A stretch of DNA of 64,000 bases from an uncultured Blautia sp. (GTDB lineage: Bacteria; Bacillota; Clostridia; Lachnospirales; Lachnospiraceae), in contig UQHF01000021.1 of assembly GCA_900540785.1 (NCBI GenBank), forward strand, positions 5,478 through 69,477. The letters run 5' to 3'. Below are positions 16,541 to 23,790 of this stretch, piece by piece (position 1 is the first letter of the stretch; every line of letters begins with the position of its first letter). The notes under the pieces are model-generated. The model did no database searches, had not been told where the DNA came from, and saw only the letters and a list, made by a program, of their open reading frames with translations. The position numbers and the translations under genes were made by a program.

Positions 16541-17670
16541 TAATCCTCCTGACTAAAATCCGCTTCTGCGGTTGAAATGTAAATTGCTTCTCTTTTATCT
16601 GAATCTGGTACCAATGTGACTTTCCCATCCGGCTTGTACACATAACTGCCCAAGATTTCATTAAATTTCTTTTTTCCCATCAGCTTTTCCATTTCTGTAA
16701 TGCTGATAAGACTCGTCCGGTAAATATCGGTATAGCCCGCTGTCTTTGCAGCTTCCGCCACTTCCTCTTCATCGGTATATTTCCGGTTGCTTCTTCCAAG
16801 CACCAGTTTGAATCCCGGCCATTCTTTTCGATTCGTGATTGCTTCGTTCTGTGCATAAGTGTATATTTCTTCTGCCCACTTCTTTAGTGCATCCGCTTTT
16901 GACAGCACTTCTGCAATTTCTTCATCCGATAGTAACGCTGGCTGTGAAAATTCCATCTGTGTCAAACGAAGATACTCTTCTGCCCTTGCCCTGCATTGAA
17001 ACCTCGCCTTGCAAAAACGACACCACTCCCCGGCTTTGTATTCTCCTTTTCCGTCCAACGCCATTTTCGCTTTCGGTTCAAATTCCTGTTCTGCCCATTG
17101 ATGCAGTTCTTCTGCTGAGATTTCCCATGTGGAAAAATGGCTGATTCTCGGCTGAACGATGGTAAGTTCTATGGTCTCAATATCAAAAAGCATCTCCGCT
17201 ATATCCAACATCCCCAAACCATAAATCATCAACTGCGTATTATTTTCAGCATCCACCTGTACACCTTTTCCCAGTTTCAGATCGATAATATGAACTTTTT
17301 TATCCGTGACAATCACCATATCTGCCGTACCAAAGCAATCCTTTACATGAAAGCTCAAATCTACCTTCTGTTCCACGGAAAACACCGGATCAGAGCAGAT
17401 ATGCTTTGCTTCTTCTATCTGTTCAATCACATACTGAACATATCCATCTACAGCTTCCAAAAGTTCATCGCTATAGTAATCGGAAGTTGGTCTTCTGCTT
17501 CGAATCTTCAAATGTTTCTTTATTAGATGCTCCGCCAGCTTATGCCCTGCTGTACCTTCAGCAGCATAAGGACTTTCTTCATCCGGGAACTGTTCCTCCA
17601 ACAAAAGAGCTGGAGGACAATTCATATACCGATGCCCGCTGGATGGCGAGTATTTTGCATGTTTCCCCAT
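16540..17670 (-). CDS. DUF2800 phage recombination nuclease (RecB-like PD-(D/E)XK)
   Basis: 376 residues of the DUF2800 family. The start KYSPSSGHRYMNCPPALLLE and the EGTAGHKLAEHLIKKHL stretch resemble the first motifs of RecB-like nucleases; the core is GTADMVIVTDKKVHIIDLKLG with catalytic Asp and the D-x-K pair; four cysteines (C17, CRFCKARFQC) may hold an iron-sulfur cluster as in AddB/Cas4-type nucleases. It is coupled to DUF2815 by a one-base overlap and to the gene upstream. Probably it acts with DUF2815 in phage recombination or end processing. Confidence 0.88.
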   Translation of the reverse strand: MGKHAKYSPSSGHRYMNCPPALLLEEQFPDEESPYAAEGTAGHKLAEHLIKKHLKIRSRRPTSDYYSDELLEAVDGYVQYVIEQIEEAKHICSDPVFSVEQKVDLSFHVKDCFGTADMVIVTDKKVHIIDLKLGKGVQVDAENNTQLMIYGLGMLDIAEMLFDIETIELTIVQPRISHFSTWEISAEELHQWAEQEFEPKAKMALDGKGEYKAGEWCRFCKARFQCRARAEEYLRLTQMEFSQPALLSDEEIAEVLSKADALKKWAEEIYTYAQNEAITNRKEWPGFKLVLGRSNRKYTDEEEVAEAAKTAGYTDIYRTSLISITEMEKLMGKKKFNEILGSYVYKPDGKVTLVPDSDKREAIYISTAEADFSQED

Positions 17671-17972
17671 TACAGCACCTCCGCCCTTTTCATTAGTTCT
17701 TCATACCGTTCTTCCGGTACTGAAGATAACTTATCCGCACCGAACTCTTTCAATAACTGTTTGATTTCCTGCGTTTTTCCTGCACGAGATTTTTCTGCCA
17801 TAACAGCCCTAACCTCTGTAATAGAAATCTTTTTCTCCAGTGTATTTGATTTTTCCGGCTCTTTCTCTGTCTGAATATCTTTTGGAATTTCCATTCCTTC
17901 AGATGCCATTTTCCTATAACCTTCTGCAACCATTGCAAAACCTTCCGCAATTTGTAATAATCCTTTATTCAT
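17670..17972 (-). CDS. Small phage protein upstream of DUF2800
   Basis: 100 residues, not assigned to a known function. The sequence starts MNKGLLQIAEGFAMVAEGYR and is helical with a Lys/Glu-rich middle and a SITEVRAVMAEKSRAGKTQE segment. Similar small proteins precede DUF2800 in many Firmicute phages, which suggests a role as accessory to the recombination pair. It has a one-base overlap with the DUF2800 start. Confidence 0.7.
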   Translation of the reverse strand: MNKGLLQIAEGFAMVAEGYRKMASEGMEIPKDIQTEKEPEKSNTLEKKISITEVRAVMAEKSRAGKTQEIKQLLKEFGADKLSSVPEERYEELMKRAEVL

Positions 17973-17986
17973 GATCGTTATCCTTT

Positions 17987-18181
17987 CTATCGATGGATGA
18001 GCCTGACATCTTCTGTCAGCACATCAATTTTGTTGATACTTTCCTTATACATCCCAACATCCACAAGAATGTGATACGGATACTCTTTCACTACCGTTAC
18101 CTTCCGTTTTCTTTTTGCCCGGATGACCATCAAGCGGTCACCCGGTTTCAGAAAGTAACAGGCATTTACCTGCCCTAACAT
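17987..18181 (-). CDS. Hypothetical small basic phage protein
   Basis: 64 residues, not recognised. The sequence looks like a small beta-barrel: GDRLMVIRAKRKRKVTVVKE followed by HILVDVGMYKESINKIDVL. The basic strand suggests nucleic-acid contact. It is part of the tight leftward early operon between the deoxyribosyltransferase-like gene and the 100-residue gene. Confidence 0.6.
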   Translation of the reverse strand: MLGQVNACYFLKPGDRLMVIRAKRKRKVTVVKEYPYHILVDVGMYKESINKIDVLTEDVRLIHR

Positions 18182-18190
18182 TTTCAGTAC

Positions 18191-18595
18191 CTACCGTACA
18201 AGTTTTAAACAATGAATGGCATCCCTGTATTCTGGTGTCACTCTCTTATCTGCTTTAAGAGTCCTGAGATTGATACGGTTCATATGCATATCGTAGAGAC
18301 GAACCGGAAGTTTCAATTCCCTTGCACAGTCCAGTTCCATTTTCATCCCTTCAGAAATATTAAAACCGAACAGCCACACCTCATCACAGCACTCCATAAG
18401 TGTTAATCCACAATCAATGCCTTCCAATCTCTCAGCTTCATCTTCTTCGTTTAAAAAATGTGGAAAATACAAAGCAGTTGCAATCGGAACTGTGCCGGAA
18501 CGAACAGCTACGGCTGCGATAAACTTCATATTTTTTTCGTTATTCTCCTTGTCATCCCTAAATGGATGAATGATATATGCAATCTTTTTACTCAT
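18191..18595 (-). CDS. DUF4406-like / nucleoside deoxyribosyltransferase-fold protein
   Basis: 134 residues. The start KIAYIIHPFRDDKENNEKNM and the late CDEVWLFGFNISEGMKMELD resemble the nucleoside 2-deoxyribosyltransferase-like fold (DUF4406/DUF7768) found in phages, where the ISEGM...E segment corresponds to the catalytic Glu region. Its substrate is unknown. It may handle nucleotides during phage replication. It is the first gene of the run to 15989. Confidence 0.72.
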   Translation of the reverse strand: MSKKIAYIIHPFRDDKENNEKNMKFIAAVAVRSGTVPIATALYFPHFLNEEDEAERLEGIDCGLTLMECCDEVWLFGFNISEGMKMELDCARELKLPVRLYDMHMNRINLRTLKADKRVTPEYRDAIHCLKLVR

Positions 18596-18672
18596 CTTCT
18601 TTTATCCTTTCTTCTCTATATGTCAATTTACAGTTTCTACTTACGGACCACCAAGTCGTCACTAGGCTTGTC

Positions 18673-19008
18673 CTAAACAGCAGGACGGTACTTATTCGAG
18701 CCGTATTCACGGAGCATTTGGTCTAGCACCTTCTTCTGTGCATCATCTGCTTTTTCCATTAACTGTTCCAAAACAGAAATCTGCTCTTGCGACATAATAT
18801 TTTTATGTGGGTGATACCATTCGGCGATACGGACACCGCCTCCGTTACCTCTATAAGTTTCCAGAGGATACTCAGCCGTAAGTGCTACGATATCATTTCG
18901 GATTGTTCTATCTGAAACGCCAAGCTCAGAAGCCAAAACCTGCATATTCTCTTGTCTTCGTGCGACCATGATTCTCATGATCTCTGCTCTTCTTTCGTTT
19001 GCACTCAC
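18673..19008 (-). CDS. DeoR-type helix-turn-helix regulator
   Basis: About 111 residues with a DeoR-family N-terminal winged helix (NERRAEIMRIMVARRQENMQ, then LASELGVSDRTIRNDIVAL) and a short C-terminal region without a sugar-binding domain. The GTG at 19008 is chosen because AAAGGAGG lies nine bases upstream; the in-frame ATG at 19056 has no site and lies on the operator palindrome. Similar short proteins occur in phage early regions. It probably binds the 11-bp inverted repeat just upstream and controls itself and the early operon. Confidence 0.78.
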   Translation of the reverse strand: MSANERRAEIMRIMVARRQENMQVLASELGVSDRTIRNDIVALTAEYPLETYRGNGGGVRIAEWYHPHKNIMSQEQISVLEQLMEKADDAQKKVLDQMLREYGSNKYRPAV

Positions 19009-19052
19009 AGCTTTTTCCCTCCTTTCCTTTCCGTCTGTCTGTAATATAGAAC

Positions 19053-19081
19053 TCAAATAGGAAGGGTAATTTCCTATTTGA
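19053..19081. promoter_or_regulatory. Operator-like perfect inverted repeat upstream of DeoR-type gene
   Basis: TCAAATAGGAA (19053-19063) and TTCCTATTTGA (19071-19081) form a perfect 11-bp inverted repeat with a 7-base centre, 45 bases before the GTG start. No T-tract follows on either side, so it is more likely an operator than a terminator. Confidence 0.6.
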
Positions 19082-19154
19082 AACTTTTTCGCAAAAGTTT
19101 TTCTATGTATTTATTCTCCGTTTCGCTTTTCAAAAAAGTAAAAACACATCGTGA

Positions 19155-19200
19155 TAAAAAAAATCGGAGCATGACTGTAAAATTACAATCTTGCTCCGAT
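19155..19200 (-). terminator. Terminator of zinc-ribbon gene transcript
   Basis: ATCGGAGCA (19163-19171) pairs with TGCTCCGAT (19192-19200), and on the minus strand a run of T follows immediately. It ends transcripts coming from the strong leftward promoter at 19552-19580, so genes further left need antitermination or their own promoter. Confidence 0.85.
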
Positions 19201-19240
19201 CTTAATGGTGGTTATAATAAACCCCGACGATCAGTCAGCT

Positions 19241-19432
19241 CTATCTTCTATTTTTGAGTCGCATTTGCGCTTTTGATTTTTCGGTCTTTCCAGTATCTAA
19301 ATCCGCTTTATAAATATGTTTACATTTAGGACACTGGACTGATATCGTTACTTTTCCTTTTCCATCGGCTAATGTTTCACTTCCTTCACACCACGGACAC
19401 CGTAAATGAATGCTCATCTGTTTCTCTTTCAT
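19241..19432 (-). CDS. Small zinc-ribbon protein
   Basis: 63 residues with two CxxC pairs (RCPWCEGSET and VQCPKCKHIY) forming a zinc ribbon, and a Lys/Arg-rich tail (KTEKSKAQMRLKNRR). It is the first gene behind the leftward promoter of the immunity region, the position of Cro-like or early regulatory functions. GAGGAG lies nine bases before the ATG. A DNA or RNA contact role is likely from the basic tail but not shown. Confidence 0.75.
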   Translation of the reverse strand: MKEKQMSIHLRCPWCEGSETLADGKGKVTISVQCPKCKHIYKADLDTGKTEKSKAQMRLKNRR

Positions 19433-19483
19433 AATGTCACTCTCCTCTTAATTTTATTTGGAAATTTTTTCTTCTTTTTCTTA

Positions 19484-19499
19484 ACCATTTGGTAAGTAT
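19484..19499. promoter_or_regulatory. Operator copy O1 (ACCATTTGGTAAGTAT)
   Basis: First of three related 16-bp sequences with the common core GGTAAGT. This copy lies between the leftward promoter and the zinc-ribbon gene. It also contains the small palindrome ACCA-TT-TGGT. Confidence 0.55.
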
Positions 19500-19551
19500 T
19501 GTGTAAAAAAATAATTTCCTTTTTCTTCCATTTCTTCATCTTATAAACCGA

Positions 19552-19580
19552 ATTATATTAAACAATCGGTAAGTTGTCAA
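19552..19580 (-). promoter_or_regulatory. Strong leftward early promoter with operator O2
   Basis: On the minus strand TTGACA (19575-19580) and TATAAT (19552-19557) are 17 bases apart, a perfect vegetative promoter. Operator O2 (ACAATCGGTAAGTTGT, 19562-19577) fills the spacer and part of the -35, so a bound repressor would block it. It reads toward the zinc-ribbon gene and the early operon. Confidence 0.85.
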
Positions 19581-19652
19581 TCCTATTTTTAGTTTTGCAT
19601 AATGCTAAATTGTGGTTTAGTACTACTTTTTCATGCATTTCGTCTTTTTAGA

Positions 19653-19681
19653 TTGACACAAACGGTAAGTTATGATATATT
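19653..19681 (+). promoter_or_regulatory. Rightward repressor promoter with operator O3
   Basis: TTGACA (19653-19658) and TATATT (19676-19681) are 17 bases apart. Operator O3 (ACAAACGGTAAGTTAT, 19658-19673) lies in the spacer. It reads toward the XRE and ImmA genes, giving the mirror arrangement of a lysogeny switch. Confidence 0.8.
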
Positions 19682-19687
19682 TTTGGT

Positions 19688-20015
19688 AAATAGTTCAGTA
19701 TTCCTTTTTATTTTTTATGATTAAAATTTTATATTATACTACACAAAAGAGAATGCAAGAAGTATTTGTATGATTGCTGTAGTGCAAGGACAAAATGAGC
19801 CAGTCATAAGAGCAAGCCAGTTGGAGCTAAACGACCATCGGGAACGGTAATAGCACACTCCCAAATTGAATATATTTTTTTCAATAAACTAAAGTGCTGA
19901 CAAACAATATTCCCAAAAAACGAGAAGCCATACACTGCAAAATGCCAAAGACGCAAGAGCCGCAAGAGCCCTGCAGAGCATATGCAAATTCAATTTAGAA
20001 AGAGGTAATTAAGAG
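19688..20015 (+). other. Long leader of the repressor mRNA with hairpins
   Basis: About 330 bases separate the promoter from the XRE start. No convincing reading frame is present. The middle part is less AT-rich than its flanks and can fold: TTGGAG (19821-19826) with CTCCCAA (19858-19864), ATTGAA with TTCAAT around 19866-19885. A 9-bp tandem GCAAGAGCC repeat lies near 19950-19970. It may be a regulatory leader or a small RNA. Confidence 0.45.
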
Positions 20016-20342
20016 ATGAATGAAAACACATTAGGAGGTAGGATTGCTGAACTATTAGAAAAAAATGGTTTGACTCAAAGAGAATTGGCTGAAAAAGTAG
20101 GTGTTACCGAAGTTTCCATGTCTCGCTATATCAGCAATGATCGTACCCCCAAAGGTCCTGTCATCGCTAATATTGCCACCGCATTACACACAACTTCCGA
20201 CTATTTATTAGGTACAGAAGAAGTTGGCGATTTTGAGAGTGAGTATTACAAAATCCACCGACTCATTGCACGTAACGCATCCCAAATGACTCGGAAACAA
20301 AGAAACGAACTGATTAATGCCCTTCTTGAGCCAGATGACTAA
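20016..20342 (+). CDS. XRE-family prophage repressor
   Basis: 108 residues with an N-terminal lambda-repressor-like helix-turn-helix (LLEKNGLTQRELAEKVGVTE, then VSMSRYISNDRTPKGP) and a short C-terminal helical part without a peptidase domain. It is followed 15 bases later by an ImmA/IrrE metallopeptidase. In such pairs (as in ICEBs1 ImmR/ImmA) the peptidase cuts the repressor upon induction. Its likely targets are the three GGTAAGT operators at 19484-19673. AGAAAGAGG precedes the ATG. Confidence 0.9.
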   Translation: MNENTLGGRIAELLEKNGLTQRELAEKVGVTEVSMSRYISNDRTPKGPVIANIATALHTTSDYLLGTEEVGDFESEYYKIHRLIARNASQMTRKQRNELINALLEPDD

Positions 20343-20357
20343 GAAAGGACTGATTTT

Positions 20358-20918
20358 TTGTATCTGAGCGACTCTCAATATGAAAACATTAAAGAAAATG
20401 TAGTCGATATGTATGAAGAATGTGGATTAACCACATACCCCATCGACTGCATGGAAATTGCAAGAAGACTAAATTACCGATTAGTTCCCTATTCTAAATT
20501 AAAGGGAAAAAAATTGGTAACCGCTATGAACATCAGTATGGATGGCTTTCATATGTTAGTAGAGGATAAAGTCTCTGGTATGTTTATGTGGGTTATTTTT
20601 TATAATGATGAAAACAGCCACGAACGCCAACGTTGGACAATCCTTCATGAAATTGGGCATATCCGGTTAGATCATACCCAAGAGAGTGAACTCGCAGAAG
20701 CGGAAGCAAACTTTTTTGCAAAATATAGTATTGCGCCACCACCATTGATTCATTATGCACAATGCGATGATTATGTTGATGTTGCAGTTAAATTTGACCT
20801 ATCCATCCAAGCAGCATACTATTCCATGTGCTATTATCATAAGTGGCTACAATATGGTCCCGCTGATTACGAACCAGTCGAAATCCGAATGTTAGAATTA
20901 TTTGGATTAGCTGCATAA
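20358..20918 (+). CDS. ImmA/IrrE-family metallopeptidase
   Basis: 186 residues starting at a TTG with AAAGGA eight bases upstream. The zinc site is HEIGHIRLDH near residue 97, followed by EAEANFFAKY, whose Glu is a third ligand in this family. In known systems the peptidase cleaves the neighbouring repressor to trigger excision or lysis. A 17-bp stem with T-tract ends the transcript just after. The TTG start suggests low-level synthesis relative to the repressor. Confidence 0.92.
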   Translation: MYLSDSQYENIKENVVDMYEECGLTTYPIDCMEIARRLNYRLVPYSKLKGKKLVTAMNISMDGFHMLVEDKVSGMFMWVIFYNDENSHERQRWTILHEIGHIRLDHTQESELAEAEANFFAKYSIAPPPLIHYAQCDDYVDVAVKFDLSIQAAYYSMCYYHKWLQYGPADYEPVEIRMLELFGLAA

Positions 20919-20931
20919 CAATTAACCCTTG

Positions 20932-20983
20932 AAACTCTATATATTGTGTATTATAATAATGCATACCACAATATATAGAGTTT
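20932..20983 (+). terminator. Terminator after ImmA gene
   Basis: AAACTCTATATATTGTG (20932-20948) and CACAATATATAGAGTTT (20967-20983) form a perfect 17-bp stem followed by T residues. The stem is AT-rich but unusually long. Confidence 0.8.
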
Positions 20984-21017
20984 TTGACTCAACAAAGAAA
21001 AGAGGTGAATTTAGCGT

Positions 21018-21398
21018 ATGGAAGAATCTCGGATGATTATTAAAAAAACAAACGAAGAAGTCACATTTTCTATAAAAGTTATCCATGATGCCTTACATAA
21101 ACTGGTATATGAAATTGTAGAAAATGTTATTGATGAGCTTATTGATAAAGTCCATGAACATCTAATGAGCTTAATCGCTTTCATGCATGATTTCTTATAT
21201 CACAGAACAAAGGAGGATCGACGCTCATCCTGCTGCTCCCTGCACGCATATATAAAAGCAGTTTTATTCATTCCTATCGCCAAGTCAGCCACCTTATCAT
21301 TTCGGAATTATTCATATCGACTCCGAAATGTGTATCTTCACCGTAACCAGATTCGTGGTCTGGATACCGATGATGCTGACAGTATGATATTCGCATAA
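21018..21398 (+). CDS. Hypothetical prophage protein, second half doubtful
   Basis: 126 residues, not recognised. The first 65 residues look like real protein: hydrophobic-acidic helices (ALHKLVYEIVENVIDELIDK, VHEHLMSLIAFMHDFLYH). From residue 66 on the composition changes (RRSSCCSLHAYIKAVLFIPI), and the DNA holds AAAGGAGG in the middle, so the gene may be frameshifted or two genes may be fused by chance. AGAGGTG precedes the ATG. It lies between the ImmA terminator and the small gene at 21440. Confidence 0.45.
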   Translation: MEESRMIIKKTNEEVTFSIKVIHDALHKLVYEIVENVIDELIDKVHEHLMSLIAFMHDFLYHRTKEDRRSSCCSLHAYIKAVLFIPIAKSATLSFRNYSYRLRNVYLHRNQIRGLDTDDADSMIFA

Positions 21399-21439
21399 CG
21401 TAACCCGCAAATATCACAGCAGCATTTGGAGGTATTAAA

Positions 21440-21706
21440 ATGCTTGAAGAATATATTAAAGATGCCATTGACGATGAAATGAAAGATTACCTGACTACCG
21501 AAACATACAAGCAACAAGGAGAAGAAATCGAAAAACTTCTATATTCTCTGCGTTCCGAATTGACCCCGGATCAAGTATCAACCTTAAACAGATTAGTAAA
21601 TGTCTTGGGACAACAACATAGTGATTTTGCTTCCGCCGCCTATCTTCGTGGTGTTGTAAGTGGAATTGCATTAAAAAATAAAACACTGGGCAATAAAAGT
21701 GAATAG
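21440..21706 (+). CDS. DUF6809-like small protein, copy 1
   Basis: 88 residues, paralogous to the convergent gene at 21759-22022: both share LEEYIKDA.D..M.DY near the start and ASxAYLxGVVxGIAL at the end. The helical pattern resembles the DUF6809 family of Firmicute mobile elements, whose function is unknown. GGAGG lies eight bases before the ATG. No LexA box is visible on this copy, in contrast to its partner. The two share one bidirectional terminator. Confidence 0.7.
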   Translation: MLEEYIKDAIDDEMKDYLTTETYKQQGEEIEKLLYSLRSELTPDQVSTLNRLVNVLGQQHSDFASAAYLRGVVSGIALKNKTLGNKSE

Positions 21707-21712
21707 AAAAAA

Positions 21713-21747
21713 GCTGATGCACTACCTTCATCAAGGTGTGCATCAGC
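21713..21747. terminator. Bidirectional terminator between convergent paralogs
   Basis: GCTGATGCAC (21713-21722) pairs with GTGCATCAGC (21738-21747). An A-run before and T-run after the stem allow termination in both directions. Confidence 0.88.
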
Positions 21748-21758
21748 TTTTCTTTCTT

Positions 21759-22022
21759 TCAAACAGATTTAATCTTCTTTTTGCACAAGGCAATTCCTTC
21801 AACAACCCCCTGCAAATACGCTTCTGATGCAAACGCTCCATCACATACCGATATTGCATCCAATAGCTGATTCAGTAAAATCATTTTTTCTGATGAAAGA
21901 TTTTCTCTCATGTTCCGTAATAAATCATTAATTTGTTTCTTGTGTTCTTTATACTTTTCAGATTTTATGTAATCACTCATTGCCTCATCCGTAGCATCTT
22001 TAATATACTCTTCTAACTCCAT
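21759..22022 (-). CDS. DUF6809-like small protein, copy 2, LexA-box promoter
   Basis: 87 residues, paralog of the gene at 21440-21706 but facing it. It is soluble, helical and charged (LSSEKMILLNQLLDAISVCD). Its promoter has consensus -35 and -10 with a LexA box in the spacer, so it should be induced by DNA damage. Placement beside the immunity genes suggests a role in the response to SOS, such as antirepression or control of excision, but the family is uncharacterised. GGAGG lies six bases before the ATG. Confidence 0.72.
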   Translation of the reverse strand: MELEEYIKDATDEAMSDYIKSEKYKEHKKQINDLLRNMRENLSSEKMILLNQLLDAISVCDGAFASEAYLQGVVEGIALCKKKIKSV

Positions 22023-22107
22023 TGTTAATTTACACCTCCAATACCGGAACTATATTGATTGGTCTGCTTAACAACTCCCTGCCTGGTATTCCTGTAGCGA
22101 TACCTTA

Positions 22108-22136
22108 ATTATACGAACACACGTTCTTTTTGTCAA
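22108..22136 (-). promoter_or_regulatory. SOS promoter: consensus sigma-A promoter with LexA box
   Basis: On the minus strand TTGACA (22131-22136) and TATAAT (22108-22113) are 17 bases apart. The spacer carries CGAACACACGTTCT (22114-22127), which matches the Gram-positive LexA box pattern CGAAC-N4-GTTCG at all but the last base. Bound LexA would cover the promoter. Confidence 0.85.
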
Positions 22137-22167
22137 TCCTTCATCACTTCTAAACTCATAAAAAATG

Positions 22168-23139
22168 TTACTGTAACGCTTTCAATATTTCCTCTGCAAT
22201 TCGATTAATTACAGGAACACATACTGAATTCCCAGCTTGTTTATATAGACGTGCATCACTTTGTTTAGGTAATTTGAAATTATTAGGAAATCCTTGTGTA
22301 TTAAAACATTCTCTCGGCGTCATTTTTCTTAAGCCATATTTTGACTTAATGATACACACATTATGTCCCCCTTCTCCCTGATTAGCTGTTAAAGTTGGTA
22401 CTACGCCACTTTTATTCTGCCTTACATATTTTCTTCGCCACTGATATATTGCCGGATTATTTATATCATCATCTTTCGTTGCTTCCACCAGTAACTTATA
22501 AATATCGCCTTTGTACTTTCCTTCCGTATAATAATATTTTTCGTTCTCTTTTACTTTGAAATCGATAATATCCTTTACTGTTTTTGTCAATGGTACTGGT
22601 AATGGCCATTGAAATTTACTAAAATCTCCCGCTTCCCTAAAAGCCACAATATATATTCTTTCTCGATTTTGAGCCATATTACCATAATTCATAGCATTTA
22701 AAACCTGATATGTGTAATGATATCCTAAATTTTCTAGTTGCTCGCATATAACTCGAAAAGTGTTTCCGTTATCATGCCCTACAAGATTTTTGACATTCTC
22801 AAATAATGCTACTCTTGGTCTTTTTTCTTCGAGCATCCTTACCAATTCAAAAAATAATTCCCCCCGTCCTTTTTCATCCTCAAAACCTTTTCTATATCCA
22901 GCTATTGAAAATGCTTGGCAGGGAAATCCTCCTATAATTACATCCGTCTTTGGTACATCCTCTGTAGGAACTATATGGATATCTCTGGTATCAACTTTTA
23001 CTTTTGGGAAATTTAATTCAAAAGTTTCACTCGCATAATTATCAAATTCATTTGCATAAACTGTTTGAAACTCTCCTGTTTCTTCAAATCCTAAATCAAT
23101 GCCGCCAACACCTGCAAAAAATGATGCAACACTATACAT
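22168..23139 (-). CDS. DNA (cytosine-5) methyltransferase of the restriction-modification island
   Basis: 323 residues with motif I SFFAGVGGIDLGF, catalytic GGFPCQAFSIAG near residue 70, FENVKNLVGHD near 114, QNRERIYIVAF near 157, and C-terminal RLYKQAGNSV. It probably protects the site cut by the nuclease at 23248-23790. If that enzyme is Bsp6I-like the site would be GCNGC. The ATG has AGGAGG twelve bases upstream. Its promoter overlaps a GC palindrome holding two GCNGC sites, so methylation could feed back on expression. Confidence 0.93.
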   Translation of the reverse strand: MYSVASFFAGVGGIDLGFEETGEFQTVYANEFDNYASETFELNFPKVKVDTRDIHIVPTEDVPKTDVIIGGFPCQAFSIAGYRKGFEDEKGRGELFFELVRMLEEKRPRVALFENVKNLVGHDNGNTFRVICEQLENLGYHYTYQVLNAMNYGNMAQNRERIYIVAFREAGDFSKFQWPLPVPLTKTVKDIIDFKVKENEKYYYTEGKYKGDIYKLLVEATKDDDINNPAIYQWRRKYVRQNKSGVVPTLTANQGEGGHNVCIIKSKYGLRKMTPRECFNTQGFPNNFKLPKQSDARLYKQAGNSVCVPVINRIAEEILKALQ

Positions 23140-23175
23140 AACTATTCATTTCCTCCTATTAATTCGCTAGTTGCA

Positions 23176-23204
23176 ATTTTACCATAAATCGCGGCGCGCC
23201 GCAA
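23176..23204 (-). promoter_or_regulatory. Methyltransferase promoter overlapped by a 12-bp GC palindrome
   Basis: On the minus strand a -35 TTGCGG (23199-23204) and -10 TAAAAT (23176-23181) are 17 bases apart. GCGGCGCGCCGC (23191-23202) covers the -35 and stands out in AT-rich DNA. It contains GCGGC and GCCGC, both matching GCNGC. Confidence 0.6.
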
Positions 23205-23218
23205 TATAATTTATAAAC

Positions 23219-23245
23219 GATAGGCGGGATAAATTCCCGCCTATC
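23219..23245. terminator. Hairpin after the restriction nuclease gene
   Basis: GATAGGCGGG (23219-23228) pairs with CCCGCCTATC (23236-23245). It lies at the 3' end of the leftward nuclease gene and just upstream of the methyltransferase promoter, insulating the two. The T-tract is weak on both sides. Confidence 0.7.
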
Positions 23246-23247
23246 AT

Positions 23248-23790
23248 TTATCGATTATCTTTAATAATTCTGCAACGTCTAATATCAAAAATAATGTCTG
23301 GTTCAAGCCCCTGTGCATCTACAAACAATGTCTGTAAACTCACATGTGGTCTTCGACCTTGATTTTTTTGATCTTGTATTGTTTGACTTTTATTGGCTGG
23401 ATATTTTCCAAACTCTTCAGAATCTATTTTCAGATCGTAAATATATAATAAATTCTCATCAAGTTTGAAACGTAAAAAAACTAGATCATCGAAAACACAT
23501 TTTGGTCCAAACGATGATAAATCTCCATCGAAACGTGATGTCGCTTTAAACTCAATTTTTTTCCCTGTTCTAGGATCTGTTGCATCTCCAACTTCATCGC
23601 CCCTGTTCCAAAGCAAATCTAGGCAATAGCATCCCATAGGTTCACTAATAGCATCTGGCATATTAATTCCTCTATGACTATTGTTTGAAATGTATGTATT
23701 TAAATCCTTCCATTTAAAATATGCATTACACGTTTCATCAATCCTAGCCTCGTCAATAGTAACATGACCAAATTCATTGTATATAGGCAT
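23248..23790 (-). CDS. Bsp6I-like type II restriction endonuclease
   Basis: About 180 residues. The segments NNSHRGINMPDAISEPMGCY, then KKIEFKATSRFDGDLSSFGP and CVFDDLVFLRF, match what I recall of the Bsp6I family (RE_Bsp6I), where the E-x-K of IEFKATS and the acidic pair are catalytic. Bsp6I cuts GCNGC; the specificity here is inferred from family likeness and should be treated as tentative. The ATG at 23790 is the second in frame. The neighbouring 5mC methyltransferase is the likely cognate modifier. Confidence 0.8.
   Translation of the reverse strand: MPIYNEFGHVTIDEARIDETCNAYFKWKDLNTYISNNSHRGINMPDAISEPMGCYCLDLLWNRGDEVGDATDPRTGKKIEFKATSRFDGDLSSFGPKCVFDDLVFLRFKLDENLLYIYDLKIDSEEFGKYPANKSQTIQDQKNQGRRPHVSLQTLFVDAQGLEPDIIFDIRRCRIIKDNR

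Noticed and set aside
21274..21468. 64-residue minus-strand frame in the immunity region
   Set aside because: It overlaps the start of the 88-residue gene and a hairpin, and has no ribosome site.
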